Below are positions 34,600-42,744 of a stretch of DNA of 64,000 nt, in pieces (the first letter of the stretch is position 1; the number at the start of each line of letters is the position of its first letter). This DNA comes from Salipiger sp. H15. Lineage in GTDB: Bacteria; Pseudomonadota; Alphaproteobacteria; Rhodobacterales; Rhodobacteraceae. The DNA lies in the NCBI RefSeq assembly GCF_040409955.1, contig NZ_CP123387.1, forward strand, positions 186,001-250,000, in the 5' to 3' direction. A model generated the notes under the pieces. That model made no database searches. It was not told the DNA's origin and saw only the letters and a program-made list of their open reading frames with translations. The translations under genes were made by a program, and so were the position numbers.

Positions 34600-34621
34600 T
34601 CGGAAAATTATATTGTTCCGA
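34600..34621. promoter_or_regulatory. Probable LysR-type operator, 22-bp dyad
   Basis: TCGGAA (34600-34605) and TTCCGA (34616-34621) are perfect inverted repeats around an AT-rich centre (18 of 22 positions symmetrical overall). It lies between the divergent CoA-transferase and LysR starts, 41 bases before the LysR ATG and 54 before the CoA-transferase ATG. Confidence 0.65.
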
Positions 34622-34662
34622 AAGATGCCTTCTGAAATACCGAACGCAGGTCGGAGGCATCG

Positions 34663-35595
34663 ATGGATTCAAGACAGCTTCGGTACTTCGTGGCCGTGTG
34701 CGATTTCCGCAACCTCTCGCACGCGGCGGACCATTGCCATGTCGCCGCCTCGGCGATCTCGCAGCATGTCGCGGCGCTCGAGGCGGAGCTCGGCACGCCG
34801 CTCTTCACCCGCCGCCCGCGCGGGATGGAGCCGACCGCGGCGGGGCTGACGCTCGAGACCCATGCGCGCGCCATCCTCGCCGCCTTCGAGACCGCGGCCG
34901 AGGACGTGCGCACCGGGCAGGCCGAGGTCTCCGGCGCGATCAGCATCGGCATGCCCTTCTCGGTGATCTCTGTGATCGGCGGGCCGCTCATGCGCCGGGT
35001 GATGGGCGAGATGCCGCGGGTGAAGCTGCTGCTGCGCGAGGTGCTCTCGGGCGTCGGCTTCCAGGCGGTGCAGCGGGGCGAGATCGAGGCCGGGCTGATC
35101 TTCAACCCGCCGGTCGACAGCCAGACCGAGCGCATCGCGCTGCTCGAGGAGGAGGTGTTCTGCATCGGGCATCCGGACATCCTCGGGGCCTCCTCCGATC
35201 CGATCCGGCTGAAGGACATCGCCGAACTGCCGCTGGCGATCCTGCAGAGCGGTTACCTGTCGCGGGCGCTGAACGACCGCCCGGCGGAGTTCGCCTTCCT
35301 CGAGGCCTCGGCGCGGATCCAGCTGGCCTCGGTGGCGGCGACGCTCAGCGCGATGAAGGAGGGGCTGGCCTGCACGCTCGCCCCCAAGGTGCTCGTCAGC
35401 GAGGATCTCGCGGCGGGCAGGCTGGTGGCGCGGCCGATCCGCGACCCGAGCCCGCGCCGCACGCTCTACTGGGTGGTGCCGCTCGACGCCCGCCCGACCC
35501 CCCTGCGCGAGATCATGTTCGAGACCATCCGCGGCCAGATCACCGCCTCGGTCACCGAGGGGCGCTGGCTCGGGGCGCAGCTGATCCCGGACTGA
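34663..35595 (+). CDS. LysR-type transcriptional regulator
   Basis: A 310-aa LysR regulator that starts with the HTH (MDSRQLRYFVAVCDFRNLSH, then SAISQHVAALEAELGTPLFT). The substrate domain begins near residue 92 (SGAISIGMPFSVISVIGGPL). It resembles the Cbl/Nac/BenM-like group only at the general LysR level. The gene is divergent from the CoA-transferase/lyase/TRAP operon, with a 22-bp dyad between them, and is the obvious candidate regulator. Confidence 0.9.
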   Translation: MDSRQLRYFVAVCDFRNLSHAADHCHVAASAISQHVAALEAELGTPLFTRRPRGMEPTAAGLTLETHARAILAAFETAAEDVRTGQAEVSGAISIGMPFSVISVIGGPLMRRVMGEMPRVKLLLREVLSGVGFQAVQRGEIEAGLIFNPPVDSQTERIALLEEEVFCIGHPDILGASSDPIRLKDIAELPLAILQSGYLSRALNDRPAEFAFLEASARIQLASVAATLSAMKEGLACTLAPKVLVSEDLAAGRLVARPIRDPSPRRTLYWVVPLDARPTPLREIMFETIRGQITASVTEGRWLGAQLIPD

Positions 35596-35706
35596 GAGCG
35601 CAGGCGGCGGTCCGCCCGCCGCGGCCGGCGCGTGTGATCCACCGGCGAAGGCGCTTGTGCATGGCGGGAAGCTGGCCTAGGTCAGGGTCAGCAACTGGAC
35701 CCGGTC

Positions 35707-36012
35707 ATGCTCCGCAGGATACTTGCCGTCACGCTCGTGCTGGCGCATCTCTTTCTGATCTTCCCCTCGACCCCCGCCCAGGCGGCGTCCGGGGGCTGCG
35801 CGGGTTCGATCAGCGCCCTCGATGTCTGCGAGATGCCGCTCGGCTTCGGCGGGCAGCAACTGCCCGGCGGGAAATGCACCAGCTGCGTCCTGCTGCCCGA
35901 GGCATCGCTTCCGGCGCTCGAACTGCCGGTGTCCGGCGACCTCCTGCCGACCGACAGCGCCACCGCGCATGGCAGCGAACCGCTGCCGATCAAGCCCCCG
36001 CCAAGATCCTGA
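35707..36012 (+). CDS. Small secreted protein with four cysteines (CxxC)
   Basis: A 101-aa protein with a clear signal peptide (MLRRILAVTLVLAHLFLIFP, cleavage after AQA, residue 26). The mature part has only C31, C41, C57 and C60, the last two as KCTSC. It ends in a Pro-rich tail (PLPIKPPPRS). I do not recognise a family with certainty. DUF2946-like metal-linked small proteins are a vague resemblance. There is no good ribosome site: an imperfect GGGTC/GACCC hairpin (35685-35702) stands just before the ATG. It precedes doxX and an exported VOC protein, so an envelope redox or metal role is possible. Confidence 0.55.
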   Translation: MLRRILAVTLVLAHLFLIFPSTPAQAASGGCAGSISALDVCEMPLGFGGQQLPGGKCTSCVLLPEASLPALELPVSGDLLPTDSATAHGSEPLPIKPPPRS

Positions 36013-36095
36013 TCCCCTGAACCTTTCGACGCGGCGCCCGGCGCCGCACCCCCATTCAGGGCGCAGCATCGCTGCGTCATCAGGAAAGATCCGAC

Positions 36096-36560
36096 ATGAC
36101 CTCTACCAATCTTGATCCCCGGCAGACGCCGGACCAATCCCTCGTGTCTCCGAAACTCGCCCCGCTCTACGCGGCGCTCTCGCCGCTGGCGGTGACATGG
36201 CTGCGGGTGATCTGCGGCCTTGCGCTCATGGTGCATGGCTGGCCGAAGATCACCAACCCGCTCGGCGCGACCGGCATGGTCGAAGGCATGGGCTTCCACC
36301 CCGGCTGGCTCTGGTCCGTGGCGCTCTCGGTCACCGAGTTCGGCGGCGGGCTGCTGCTGGTGCTGGGCCTGCTGACCCGGCTCGCGGCGGCGGGCACGAC
36401 GGTGGTGCTGCTGGTCACCGTCTACTTCCACTGGATCCTGAAGGACCAGGGCTACTCCGGCGCCGAACTGTCGCTGATCTGGTCGGCGGTCACCTTCTTC
36501 TTCGTGGCGCATGGCGGCGGGCGGCTGTCGCTTGACGCGCGCCTGAAAAAGCAGCTCTGA
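36096..36560 (+). CDS. DoxX-family membrane protein
   Basis: A 154-aa DoxX/DoxD-type protein with four hydrophobic segments. TWLRVICGLALMVHGWPKIT is the DoxX N-terminal signature (segment 1 with HGxxK), followed by WLWSVALSVTEFGGGLLLVL and FHWILKDQGYSGAELSLIW. Family members are linked to envelope thiol/oxidative stress and sometimes to quinone handling. It lies 50 bases upstream of the exported VOC gene in the same direction. Confidence 0.88.
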   Translation: MTSTNLDPRQTPDQSLVSPKLAPLYAALSPLAVTWLRVICGLALMVHGWPKITNPLGATGMVEGMGFHPGWLWSVALSVTEFGGGLLLVLGLLTRLAAAGTTVVLLVTVYFHWILKDQGYSGAELSLIWSAVTFFFVAHGGGRLSLDARLKKQL

Positions 36561-36610
36561 GCGGGACAGCGGGCGGCCGGACCTCCGGCTGTCCGCAGCA
36601 GGAGACAGAG

Positions 36611-37480
36611 ATGAACAGACGGTCCTTTTTCGGCACGGCCATGGCGGCCTCGGCGCTTGGTCTGCCCGGGCTCGCCGGCGCGGAAACCTTGCACAACACC
36701 CTGCCGCGCGCGGCGCCGATCCATGTCGGGGCGGTGGGCCTCCGGGCGCGCGACGCCGAGCGGCTGGCGGACTGGTACGTGCAGACCCTCGGCCTGCGCG
36801 AGATCGACAGGGCGGGCAGCACGATCCGGCTCGGCGCGGAGGCGCCGCTGCTCAGCATCACCGAGATCGCGGGCCTGCGGCGCGCGGGCGCGCGCGAGGC
36901 CGGGCTCTACCACACCGCCTTCCTGCTGCCGACGCGCGCCGACCTCGGACGCTGGGTGCTGCAGGCGGTGGAGCGCGACCTCGGCGTCGACGGCGCGGCC
37001 GACCACCTCGTCAGCGAGGCGATCTACATGACCGACCCCGAGGGCAACGGGGTGGAGCTCTACGCGGACCGGCCGCAGCAGGACTGGCGCTGGACCGATG
37101 GCAAGGTCGAGATGGCCTCGGTGCCCTTCGATGCGCAGGCGGTGGTGGCGGCGGCGGGCCCGGCTCCCGCGCGCTGGACCGGTGCGCCGGCGGGCACGAT
37201 GATCGGCCACGTGCACCTCAAGGTGGGCAATGCCGCAGACGCGGCGGTCTGGTGGCAGGAGCGGCTCGGCTTCGACGAGGTGCGGCGGCGCGACGGGGCG
37301 GTCTTCCTGTCGACCGGGGGCTATCACCACCATGTCGCGGTGAACGAATGGGTCTCGGCCGGGGCAGGGCGGCGCCCGGCGCAAGAGTCCGGGCTCGATT
37401 TCGTCGAGTTGCGGCGCAGCACCCCGGCGGCCCCGGCGGAATTCACCGACGACTGGGGCACCGTGATCCGGGTTCTCTGA
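36611..37480 (+). CDS. Tat-exported double-VOC (glyoxalase/dioxygenase fold) protein, CatE-like
   Basis: A 289-aa protein with a twin-arginine signal (MNRRSFFGTAMAASALGLPG, cleavage near AGA, residue 25). Two VOC modules follow, as in CatE-type catechol 2,3-dioxygenases: VGAVGLRARDAERLADWYVQ with YHTAFLLP and NGVELYAD, then GHVHLKVGNAADAAVWWQER with GYHHHVAVNEW and DFVELRRS. Metal-binding His/His/Glu sets are visible. Most VOC enzymes are cytoplasmic, so a Tat-exported one is unusual. The start follows AGCAGGAGACAGAG. Activity (dioxygenase, lyase or binding protein) is open. Confidence 0.8.
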   Translation: MNRRSFFGTAMAASALGLPGLAGAETLHNTLPRAAPIHVGAVGLRARDAERLADWYVQTLGLREIDRAGSTIRLGAEAPLLSITEIAGLRRAGAREAGLYHTAFLLPTRADLGRWVLQAVERDLGVDGAADHLVSEAIYMTDPEGNGVELYADRPQQDWRWTDGKVEMASVPFDAQAVVAAAGPAPARWTGAPAGTMIGHVHLKVGNAADAAVWWQERLGFDEVRRRDGAVFLSTGGYHHHVAVNEWVSAGAGRRPAQESGLDFVELRRSTPAAPAEFTDDWGTVIRVL

Positions 37481-37549
37481 CCTTGACCGTTGCGGCGGGC
37501 GGGCTTCTCCTGCCTGCCGCACGCCCGGCCCTGCGCCAAGCGGGGCCGC

Positions 37550-38002
37550 TCAATCGGCCCGCGGCTGCAGCGCGGCGCAAATCTCCTCGAGATCGTCGAG
37601 CAGCTTCTCGATCCGCCGCGCGCCGATCTCGGCCTCGAGCCGGGCGTAGATCCCGGCGCTTTCCGGGGCGACCGCGGTCACCAGCGCCGCGCCGGCATCG
37701 GTAAGGCTGATCTGCTGGCGACGGCCGTCGTTGGGATCGCGCGTCACCGCCACGAAGCCGCGCTCGTCGAGCCCGCGCAGGATGCGCGTCAGCGACTGCG
37801 GCAGCAGCGCCGCCCCCTCCGACAGGCTCGACGCGTCGGTCGTGCCCCGCTCGTCAAGCACCCGGATGACCCGCCACTGCTGCTCGGTCACGCCATGGGC
37901 GCCCAGCATCGGGCGAAATCGCTCCATCACCAGTTCCCGCGTGCGCAGCAGCGACATGGGCAGGCTGCGCCGCGTCTCGGCGAGGTCTTTTCTTTCGGTC
38001 AT
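37550..38002 (-). CDS. hpaR: MarR-family regulator of homoprotocatechuate degradation (HpaR)
   Basis: A 150-aa winged-helix MarR protein. SLPMSLLRTRELVMERFRPM near the N-terminus is typical of HpaR, then the wHTH (TEQQWRVIRVLDERGTTDAS, LPQSLTRILRGLDERGFVAV, RDPNDGRRQQISLTDAG). The start at 38002 has GGAGGG 7 bases upstream. An upstream ATG adds seven residues. It is divergent from hpaF, and two near-identical palindromes in the shared promoter are its likely operators. HpaR proteins release DNA when bound to 4-hydroxyphenylacetate or related ligands. Confidence 0.88.
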   Translation of the reverse strand: MTERKDLAETRRSLPMSLLRTRELVMERFRPMLGAHGVTEQQWRVIRVLDERGTTDASSLSEGAALLPQSLTRILRGLDERGFVAVTRDPNDGRRQQISLTDAGAALVTAVAPESAGIYARLEAEIGARRIEKLLDDLEEICAALQPRAD

Positions 38003-38027
38003 GGGAGGCCCTCCAATGTGCATTTAC

Positions 38028-38039
38028 TTCACATGTTTA
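38028..38039. promoter_or_regulatory. Probable HpaR operator 1
   Basis: TTCACATGTTTA matches the perfect palindrome at 38067 in 10 of 12 positions and lies 39 bases from it, on the hpaR side of the gap (25 bases before the hpaR ATG). Two sites of this kind fit a MarR dimer regulating both divergent genes. Confidence 0.6.
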
Positions 38040-38047
38040 TTATCCGA

Positions 38048-38076
38048 TTGACAAGCGATTCATTAATTAACATGTT
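38048..38076 (+). promoter_or_regulatory. Possible hpaF promoter
   Basis: TTGACA (38048-38053) is a consensus -35. With a 17-base spacer the -10 falls on CATGTT (38071-38076), within the perfect palindrome 38067-38078, so repressor binding there would block the promoter. The -10 is poor, so this is tentative. Confidence 0.4.
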
Positions 38077-38078
38077 AA
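38067..38078. promoter_or_regulatory. Probable HpaR operator 2, perfect 12-bp palindrome
   Basis: TTAACATGTTAA is a perfect dyad 18 bases before hpaF. It lies in an AT-rich block (CATTAATTAACATGTTAAAC) within G+C-rich DNA and on top of the expected -10 of hpaF. Confidence 0.7.
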
Positions 38079-38096
38079 ACGACATGGAGGAGAGCC

Positions 38097-38486
38097 ATGC
38101 CACATCTGCGACTTGAATACTCGCCCGGGCTCGAGCGCCGCGCCGACCTCGGCGCGCTCTGCGACAGCCTGCACCGGGCGATGGTGGAGACCGGGATTTT
38201 CCCGCTGGCGGGCATCCGCATCCGCGCCTTCCGGGCGGATCACTGGATCGTCGCCGACGGGCTGCCCGAGAATGATTTCGCCGCGCTGACCCTCATGGTG
38301 GGGGCGGGGCGGTCGCGGCAGGTGCTGGCCGAGGCAGGGGCCGCGATCATGGCCGCGGCCGAGGCCGCGCTCGCCGAACCGCTCGCCAGCCCGCATTTCG
38401 CGCTGTCGCTCGAGATCCGCGAGATCGACCCCGAGCTCAGCTGGAAGAACACCCCCATTCACGCCCGCCTGTCGGGCAAGGCCTGA
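38097..38486 (+). CDS. hpaF: 5-carboxymethyl-2-hydroxymuconate delta-isomerase
   Basis: A 129-aa tautomerase-superfamily isomerase (HpaF/CHMI). Pro directly after the initiator Met (MPHLRLEYSPGLE) is the catalytic N-terminal proline. It isomerises 5-carboxymethyl-2-hydroxymuconate in the homoprotocatechuate pathway. It is the first gene of the hpa operon, with a strong GGAGGAGAGCC ribosome site, and is followed by hpaE after 14 bases. Confidence 0.88.
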   Translation: MPHLRLEYSPGLERRADLGALCDSLHRAMVETGIFPLAGIRIRAFRADHWIVADGLPENDFAALTLMVGAGRSRQVLAEAGAAIMAAAEAALAEPLASPHFALSLEIREIDPELSWKNTPIHARLSGKA

Positions 38487-38500
38487 GGAAGGATGCGCCG

Positions 38501-40012
38501 ATGAGTGCCTTTGCCGAAAACCTCGCGCGCGCCCGGACCGTCCTCGAGCGGTTCCGCCGGGACGGGGTGATGAACCATATCGCGGGGGCCTCGGTGCCCG
38601 CGGTGGGCGGCGCGAGTTTCGAGACGATCTCGCCCGTGGACCTTGCGCCGCTGGCGCAGGTGGCGAAGGGCGGGGCCGAGGACATCGACCGCGCCGTCGC
38701 CGCCGCTACGAAGGCCTTCGCGACATGGGGGCGCACCCCCGGCACCGAGCGGCGCCGGATCCTGCTGCGCGTCGCCGATGCGATCGAGGCGCGCGCCGAC
38801 GAGATCGCCCTGACCGAGAGCATGGACACCGGGCAGGCGCTGCGCTTCATGTCCAAGGCGGCGCTGCGCGGGGCCGAGAACTTCCGCTTCTTCGCCGAGC
38901 AGGCGCCGGGGGCCGAGGACGGGCAGGCGCTGCGCAATCCGACCCAGCTCAACGTGACCTCGCGCCGGCCGATCGGGCCGGTGGGGGTGATCACGCCCTG
39001 GAATACGCCCTTCATGCTGTCGACCTGGAAGATCGCCCCGGCGCTCGCCGCGGGCTGCACCGTGGTCCACAAGCCCGCCGAGTTCAGTCCGATGACCGCC
39101 AAGCTGCTGGTCGAGATCGCGGAAGGCGCGGGGCTGCCGCCGGGCGTGCTCAACCTCGTCAACGGCCTGGGCGAGGAAGCGGGCAAGGCGTTGACCGAGC
39201 ATCCCGGCATCAAGGCCATCGCCTTTGTCGGTGAAAGCCGCACCGGGAGTCTCATCATGGCGCAGGGCGCGCCGACGCTGAAACGGGTGCATTTCGAGCT
39301 GGGCGGCAAGAACCCGGTGATCGTCTTCGACGACGCCGACCTTGATCGCGCCGTGGATGCCGCGACCTTCATGATCTACTCGCTGAACGGCGAGCGCTGC
39401 ACCTCCTCCTCGCGGCTGCTGGTGCAGGAGACGGTCTACGACGAGGTGACCTCCCGCGTCGCCGAGGTGGCCGAGCGGATCAAGGTCGGCCACCCGCTCG
39501 ACCCCGAGACCGTGGTAGGACCGCTGATCCACCCCGAGCACGAGCGCAAGGTGCTGTCCTATTTCGACACCGCCCGGCGCGAGGGCGCGACCATCGCCGC
39601 GGGCGGCGTCAAGTCCGGCGAGGCGGGCTGCTTCGTGCGGCCGACGCTCTTTACCGGGGCGACCAGCGACATGGCCATCGCGCGGGAAGAGATCTTCGGC
39701 CCGGTGCTGACCGCCATTCCCTTCGGCGACGAGGAGGAGGCGACGCGCATCGCCAACGACGTGGATTACGGGCTCGCGGCCTATCTCTGGACCCGGGATC
39801 TCGACCGGGCGATGCGGATGACAGACGCGCTCGAGGCGGGAATGATCTGGGTGAATTCGGAAAACATCCGCCACCTTCCCTCGCCCTTCGGCGGGGTGAA
39901 GGCCTCGGGCATCGGGCGGGACGGCGGCGACTGGTCCTTCGAGTTCTACATGGAAACGGTCAACGTCTCGTTCCCGCGCCAGATGCACCGGATACCGAAA
40001 CTTGGCGGCTGA
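38501..40012 (+). CDS. hpaE: 5-carboxymethyl-2-hydroxymuconate semialdehyde dehydrogenase
   Basis: A 503-aa NAD-dependent aldehyde dehydrogenase of the HpaE branch. The catalytic residues E266 (HFELGGKNPV) and C300 (NGERCTSSSR) have the normal 34-residue spacing. GPVGVITPWNTPFMLSTWKI and GESRTGSLI (NAD site) are clear. It oxidises the semialdehyde that HpaD makes to the diacid used by HpaF. The reaction is inferred from the family and the operon. Confidence 0.92.
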   Translation: MSAFAENLARARTVLERFRRDGVMNHIAGASVPAVGGASFETISPVDLAPLAQVAKGGAEDIDRAVAAATKAFATWGRTPGTERRRILLRVADAIEARADEIALTESMDTGQALRFMSKAALRGAENFRFFAEQAPGAEDGQALRNPTQLNVTSRRPIGPVGVITPWNTPFMLSTWKIAPALAAGCTVVHKPAEFSPMTAKLLVEIAEGAGLPPGVLNLVNGLGEEAGKALTEHPGIKAIAFVGESRTGSLIMAQGAPTLKRVHFELGGKNPVIVFDDADLDRAVDAATFMIYSLNGERCTSSSRLLVQETVYDEVTSRVAEVAERIKVGHPLDPETVVGPLIHPEHERKVLSYFDTARREGATIAAGGVKSGEAGCFVRPTLFTGATSDMAIAREEIFGPVLTAIPFGDEEEATRIANDVDYGLAAYLWTRDLDRAMRMTDALEAGMIWVNSENIRHLPSPFGGVKASGIGRDGGDWSFEFYMETVNVSFPRQMHRIPKLGG

Positions 40013-40047
40013 GGAGGCCGCGACCGACGTTCGAGGGAGGAGACACC

Positions 40048-41028
40048 ATGCCCATTCCGGCGCCCAATCTATATCCGCCGTTCAACATCATCCGGCTCAG
40101 CCACGTCACCTTCGGCGTGCGTGACCTTGCCGCCTCGAAGGCCTTCTACGTCGACACGCTCGGCCTGCAGGTCACCGACGAGGACGACGAAACCGTCTAC
40201 CTGCGCGCCATGGAGGAGCGGGGGCATCACTGCCTCGTGCTGCGGCATTCGGACACCGCCGACGTGCGCGGGCTCTCGTTCAAGGTCTTCGACGAGGCCG
40301 AGCTCGACAAGGCGCATGACTGGTTCGCCGCCGAGGGCCATCCGGTCGCCTGGGTCGAGCGGCCCTACCAGGGCCGGACGCTGGCGACGCAGGACTGCTT
40401 CGGAATGCCGATCGAGTTCTACTTCCGCATGGACCGCCTGCCGCCGATCCACCAGAAATACGCGCTCTACAAGGGCGTCAAACCCCTGCGGATCGACCAT
40501 TTCAACTGCTTCTCGCCCGACGTCGACCGGGCCGTGGCCTTCTACAACGCCATCGGCTTCCGGGTGACGGAATACACCGAGGACGAGGAGACCGGCAAAC
40601 TCTGGGCCGCCTGGACGCATCGCAAGGGCGGGGTGCATGACCTCGCCTTCACCAACGGGCTCGGGCCGCGGCTGCATCACACCGCCTTCTGGGTGCCGAC
40701 GCCGCTCAACATCATCGACCTGTGCGACCTGATGGCGACCACCGGCTACGTCGGCAACATCGAGCGCGGTCCGGGGCGGCATGGCATCTCGAACGCCTTC
40801 TTCCTCTACGTGCTCGACCCCGACGGGCACCGGATCGAGATCTACTGCTCGGACTACCAGACGGTCGATCCTGATCTCGAGGCGATCCGCTGGGATCTCA
40901 AGGACCCGCAACGCCAGACGCTCTGGGGCGCGCCAGCGCCGCGCAGCTGGTTCGAGAACGGCTCTGTCTTCGCGGGGGTGACCCCGGTCGAGGCCGCGCT
41001 CAAGGCGACGCCGATCGTGGCGCCCTAG
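40048..41028 (+). CDS. hpaD: 3,4-dihydroxyphenylacetate (homoprotocatechuate) 2,3-dioxygenase, type I extradiol
   Basis: A 326-aa two-module VOC extradiol dioxygenase of the Arthrobacter/Brevibacterium HPCD type rather than the shorter E. coli HpaD type. Metal ligands are H151 (LRIDHFNCFSP), H210 or H211 (RLHHTAFW), and E264 (HRIEIYCSDY), with spacings close to HPCD. It cleaves homoprotocatechuate next to its hydroxyl groups to the muconic semialdehyde. The ribosome site is GGGAGGAGACACC. Metal (Fe or Mn) cannot be told from sequence. Confidence 0.92.
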   Translation: MPIPAPNLYPPFNIIRLSHVTFGVRDLAASKAFYVDTLGLQVTDEDDETVYLRAMEERGHHCLVLRHSDTADVRGLSFKVFDEAELDKAHDWFAAEGHPVAWVERPYQGRTLATQDCFGMPIEFYFRMDRLPPIHQKYALYKGVKPLRIDHFNCFSPDVDRAVAFYNAIGFRVTEYTEDEETGKLWAAWTHRKGGVHDLAFTNGLGPRLHHTAFWVPTPLNIIDLCDLMATTGYVGNIERGPGRHGISNAFFLYVLDPDGHRIEIYCSDYQTVDPDLEAIRWDLKDPQRQTLWGAPAPRSWFENGSVFAGVTPVEAALKATPIVAP

Positions 41029-41060
41029 GCGCGCGGGTCCGTGACAGACAGGAGCTAGAG

Positions 41061-41942
41061 ATGACACGTTCCATTCCGGCCCGCATCGCGGCCTTCCGCG
41101 CGCAGGGCGCCGACCGTTTCGGCCTTGTCACCGAGGAGGGCATCGTCGACCTGACGCCGCAGTTCGAGGGCCGGTTCCGCGGGCTGAAGCAGGTGATCGA
41201 GGCGGGCGCGCTCGAGGCGGTGATCGCCGCCGGTGCGGGCTGCCGGGTGACCCACAAGGCCGAGGAGGTCGAGTTCCTGATCCCCCACGCCGATCCCGAG
41301 AAGCTGATCTGCGTCGGCGTGAACTTCCCCGACCGCAACGCCGAGTACAAGGACGGGCAGGAGGCGCCGCCGCACCCCTCGCTCTTCATCCGCTTCCCGC
41401 GCAGCTTCACCGGGCACGGGCAGGCGCTGCTGCGCCCGCCGGAAAGCCCGCAGCTCGACTACGAGGGCGAGATCGCCATCGTCATCGGCAAGGCGGGCCG
41501 GCGGATCCCGCGTGACGAGGCGTACGGCCACATCGCCGCGATCACCCTCTGCAACGAGGGCACGATCCGCGACTGGGTGCGCCACGCCAAGTTCAACGTC
41601 ACGCAAGGCAAGAACTGGGACGGCTCCGGCTCGATCGGCCCCTGGCTCGTGCCCTTCCGCGAGGCGGGGCAGCTCGACGACGTCGCGCTCGAGACGCGGG
41701 TCAACGGCGAGGTGCGGCAGAGCGACCGCACCGGCCGGATGATCTTCGATTTCCGCGAGATCATCCGCTACGTCTCGACCTTCTGCACGCTGGTGCCGGG
41801 CGACATCCTCGTCTGCGGCACGCCCACCGGCGCGGGCGCGCGCTTCGATCCGCCGCGCTGGCTGGTGCCCGGCGACGTCATCGAGGTCGAGGCCGAGGGC
41901 ATCGGCACCCTGCGCAACACCGTGGCGGACGAGCCATGCTGA
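41061..41942 (+). CDS. hpaG: FAH-family decarboxylase/isomerase of the homoprotocatechuate pathway
   Basis: A 293-aa fumarylacetoacetate hydrolase-fold enzyme. LICVGVNFPDRNAEYKDGQE, LDYEGEIAIVIGKAGRRIPR, GKNWDGSGSIGPWLVP and FCTLVPGDILVCGTPTGAGA are characteristic and include the acidic metal ligands (DYEGEIAIV). In hpa clusters this position is the decarboxylase/HHDD isomerase. E. coli HpaG has two such domains fused, but this protein has only one, and no second copy is in the window. Generic FAH-family hydrolase is the alternative. Confidence 0.78.
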   Translation: MTRSIPARIAAFRAQGADRFGLVTEEGIVDLTPQFEGRFRGLKQVIEAGALEAVIAAGAGCRVTHKAEEVEFLIPHADPEKLICVGVNFPDRNAEYKDGQEAPPHPSLFIRFPRSFTGHGQALLRPPESPQLDYEGEIAIVIGKAGRRIPRDEAYGHIAAITLCNEGTIRDWVRHAKFNVTQGKNWDGSGSIGPWLVPFREAGQLDDVALETRVNGEVRQSDRTGRMIFDFREIIRYVSTFCTLVPGDILVCGTPTGAGARFDPPRWLVPGDVIEVEAEGIGTLRNTVADEPC

Positions 41943-42736
41943 GCGCGGAGGAGATCGGGCGCGCCGCGGCTGACCTGCTGGAGGCCGAGCGCGCGCGGCG
42001 GCAGATCGGCCTTCTGTCGCTGCGCCACCCCGGCATCACGCTCGATGACGCCTATGCCATCCAGACCGCGCAGATCGCGCGCAAGCTGGCCGAGGGCCGG
42101 CGCGTGCTCGGCTGGAAGATCGGCCTCACCTCCAAGGCGATGCAGGCGGCGCTCGGGATCGACACGCCCGATTCCGGCATCCTCTACGACGACATGGACT
42201 TCCCGAACGGCGGCGTCGTCCCGGCGGACCGGTTCATCCAGCCGCGCATCGAGGCGGAGATCGCCTTTATCATGAAGGCGCCGCTCTCGGGGGACGCGAC
42301 GCGCGAGCAGGTGCTGGCGGCGACCGAGGCCGTGGCCCCGGCGCTCGAGATCCTCGACACCCGCATCCTGCGCAGCGACCCTGCGACCGGGCAGGCGCGG
42401 CGGATCTTCGACACGGTGGCCGACAATGCCGCCAATGCCGGGATCGTGCTGGGTGCCGAGCGCCACGCGCCCGAAAGCCTTGATCTGCGCTGGGTCGGTG
42501 CCATCGTGACCCGCAACGCCGAGGTGGTGGCGACCGGGCTCGGCGCGGCGGTGCTGAACGATCCGGTGACCAGCCTCGTCTGGCTGGCGCGGCGCATGGG
42601 GCAATACGGCCAGCGGATCGAGGCGGGGCAGGTGGTCCTTTCGGGCTCGTTCATCGGCCCGGTGGAATGCCCGCCCGGAACGGAAATCCACGCGGACTTC
42701 GGCAGCTTCGGCGCGGTCTCGCTGTCCTTCGAATAG
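41936..42736 (+). CDS. hpaH: 2-oxo-hept-4-ene-1,7-dioate hydratase
   Basis: A 266-aa hydratase/decarboxylase family enzyme (MhpD/HpaH). GWKIGLTSKAMQAALGI (about 58) and RFIQPRIEAEIAFIMKAPLS hold the metal ligands. FGSFGAVSLSF is the family C-terminus. It adds water to 2-oxohept-4-ene-1,7-dioate to give the HpaI substrate. The start overlaps the hpaG stop by 7 nt. Confidence 0.9.
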   Translation: MLSAEEIGRAAADLLEAERARRQIGLLSLRHPGITLDDAYAIQTAQIARKLAEGRRVLGWKIGLTSKAMQAALGIDTPDSGILYDDMDFPNGGVVPADRFIQPRIEAEIAFIMKAPLSGDATREQVLAATEAVAPALEILDTRILRSDPATGQARRIFDTVADNAANAGIVLGAERHAPESLDLRWVGAIVTRNAEVVATGLGAAVLNDPVTSLVWLARRMGQYGQRIEAGQVVLSGSFIGPVECPPGTEIHADFGSFGAVSLSFE

Positions 42737-42744
42737 AGAGTGCC

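Noticed and set aside
36166..36420. Antisense ORFs in the doxX region as genes
   Set aside because: They have no ribosome site and are Ser/Pro/Ala-rich, low in family signal, and exactly opposite a real conserved gene.
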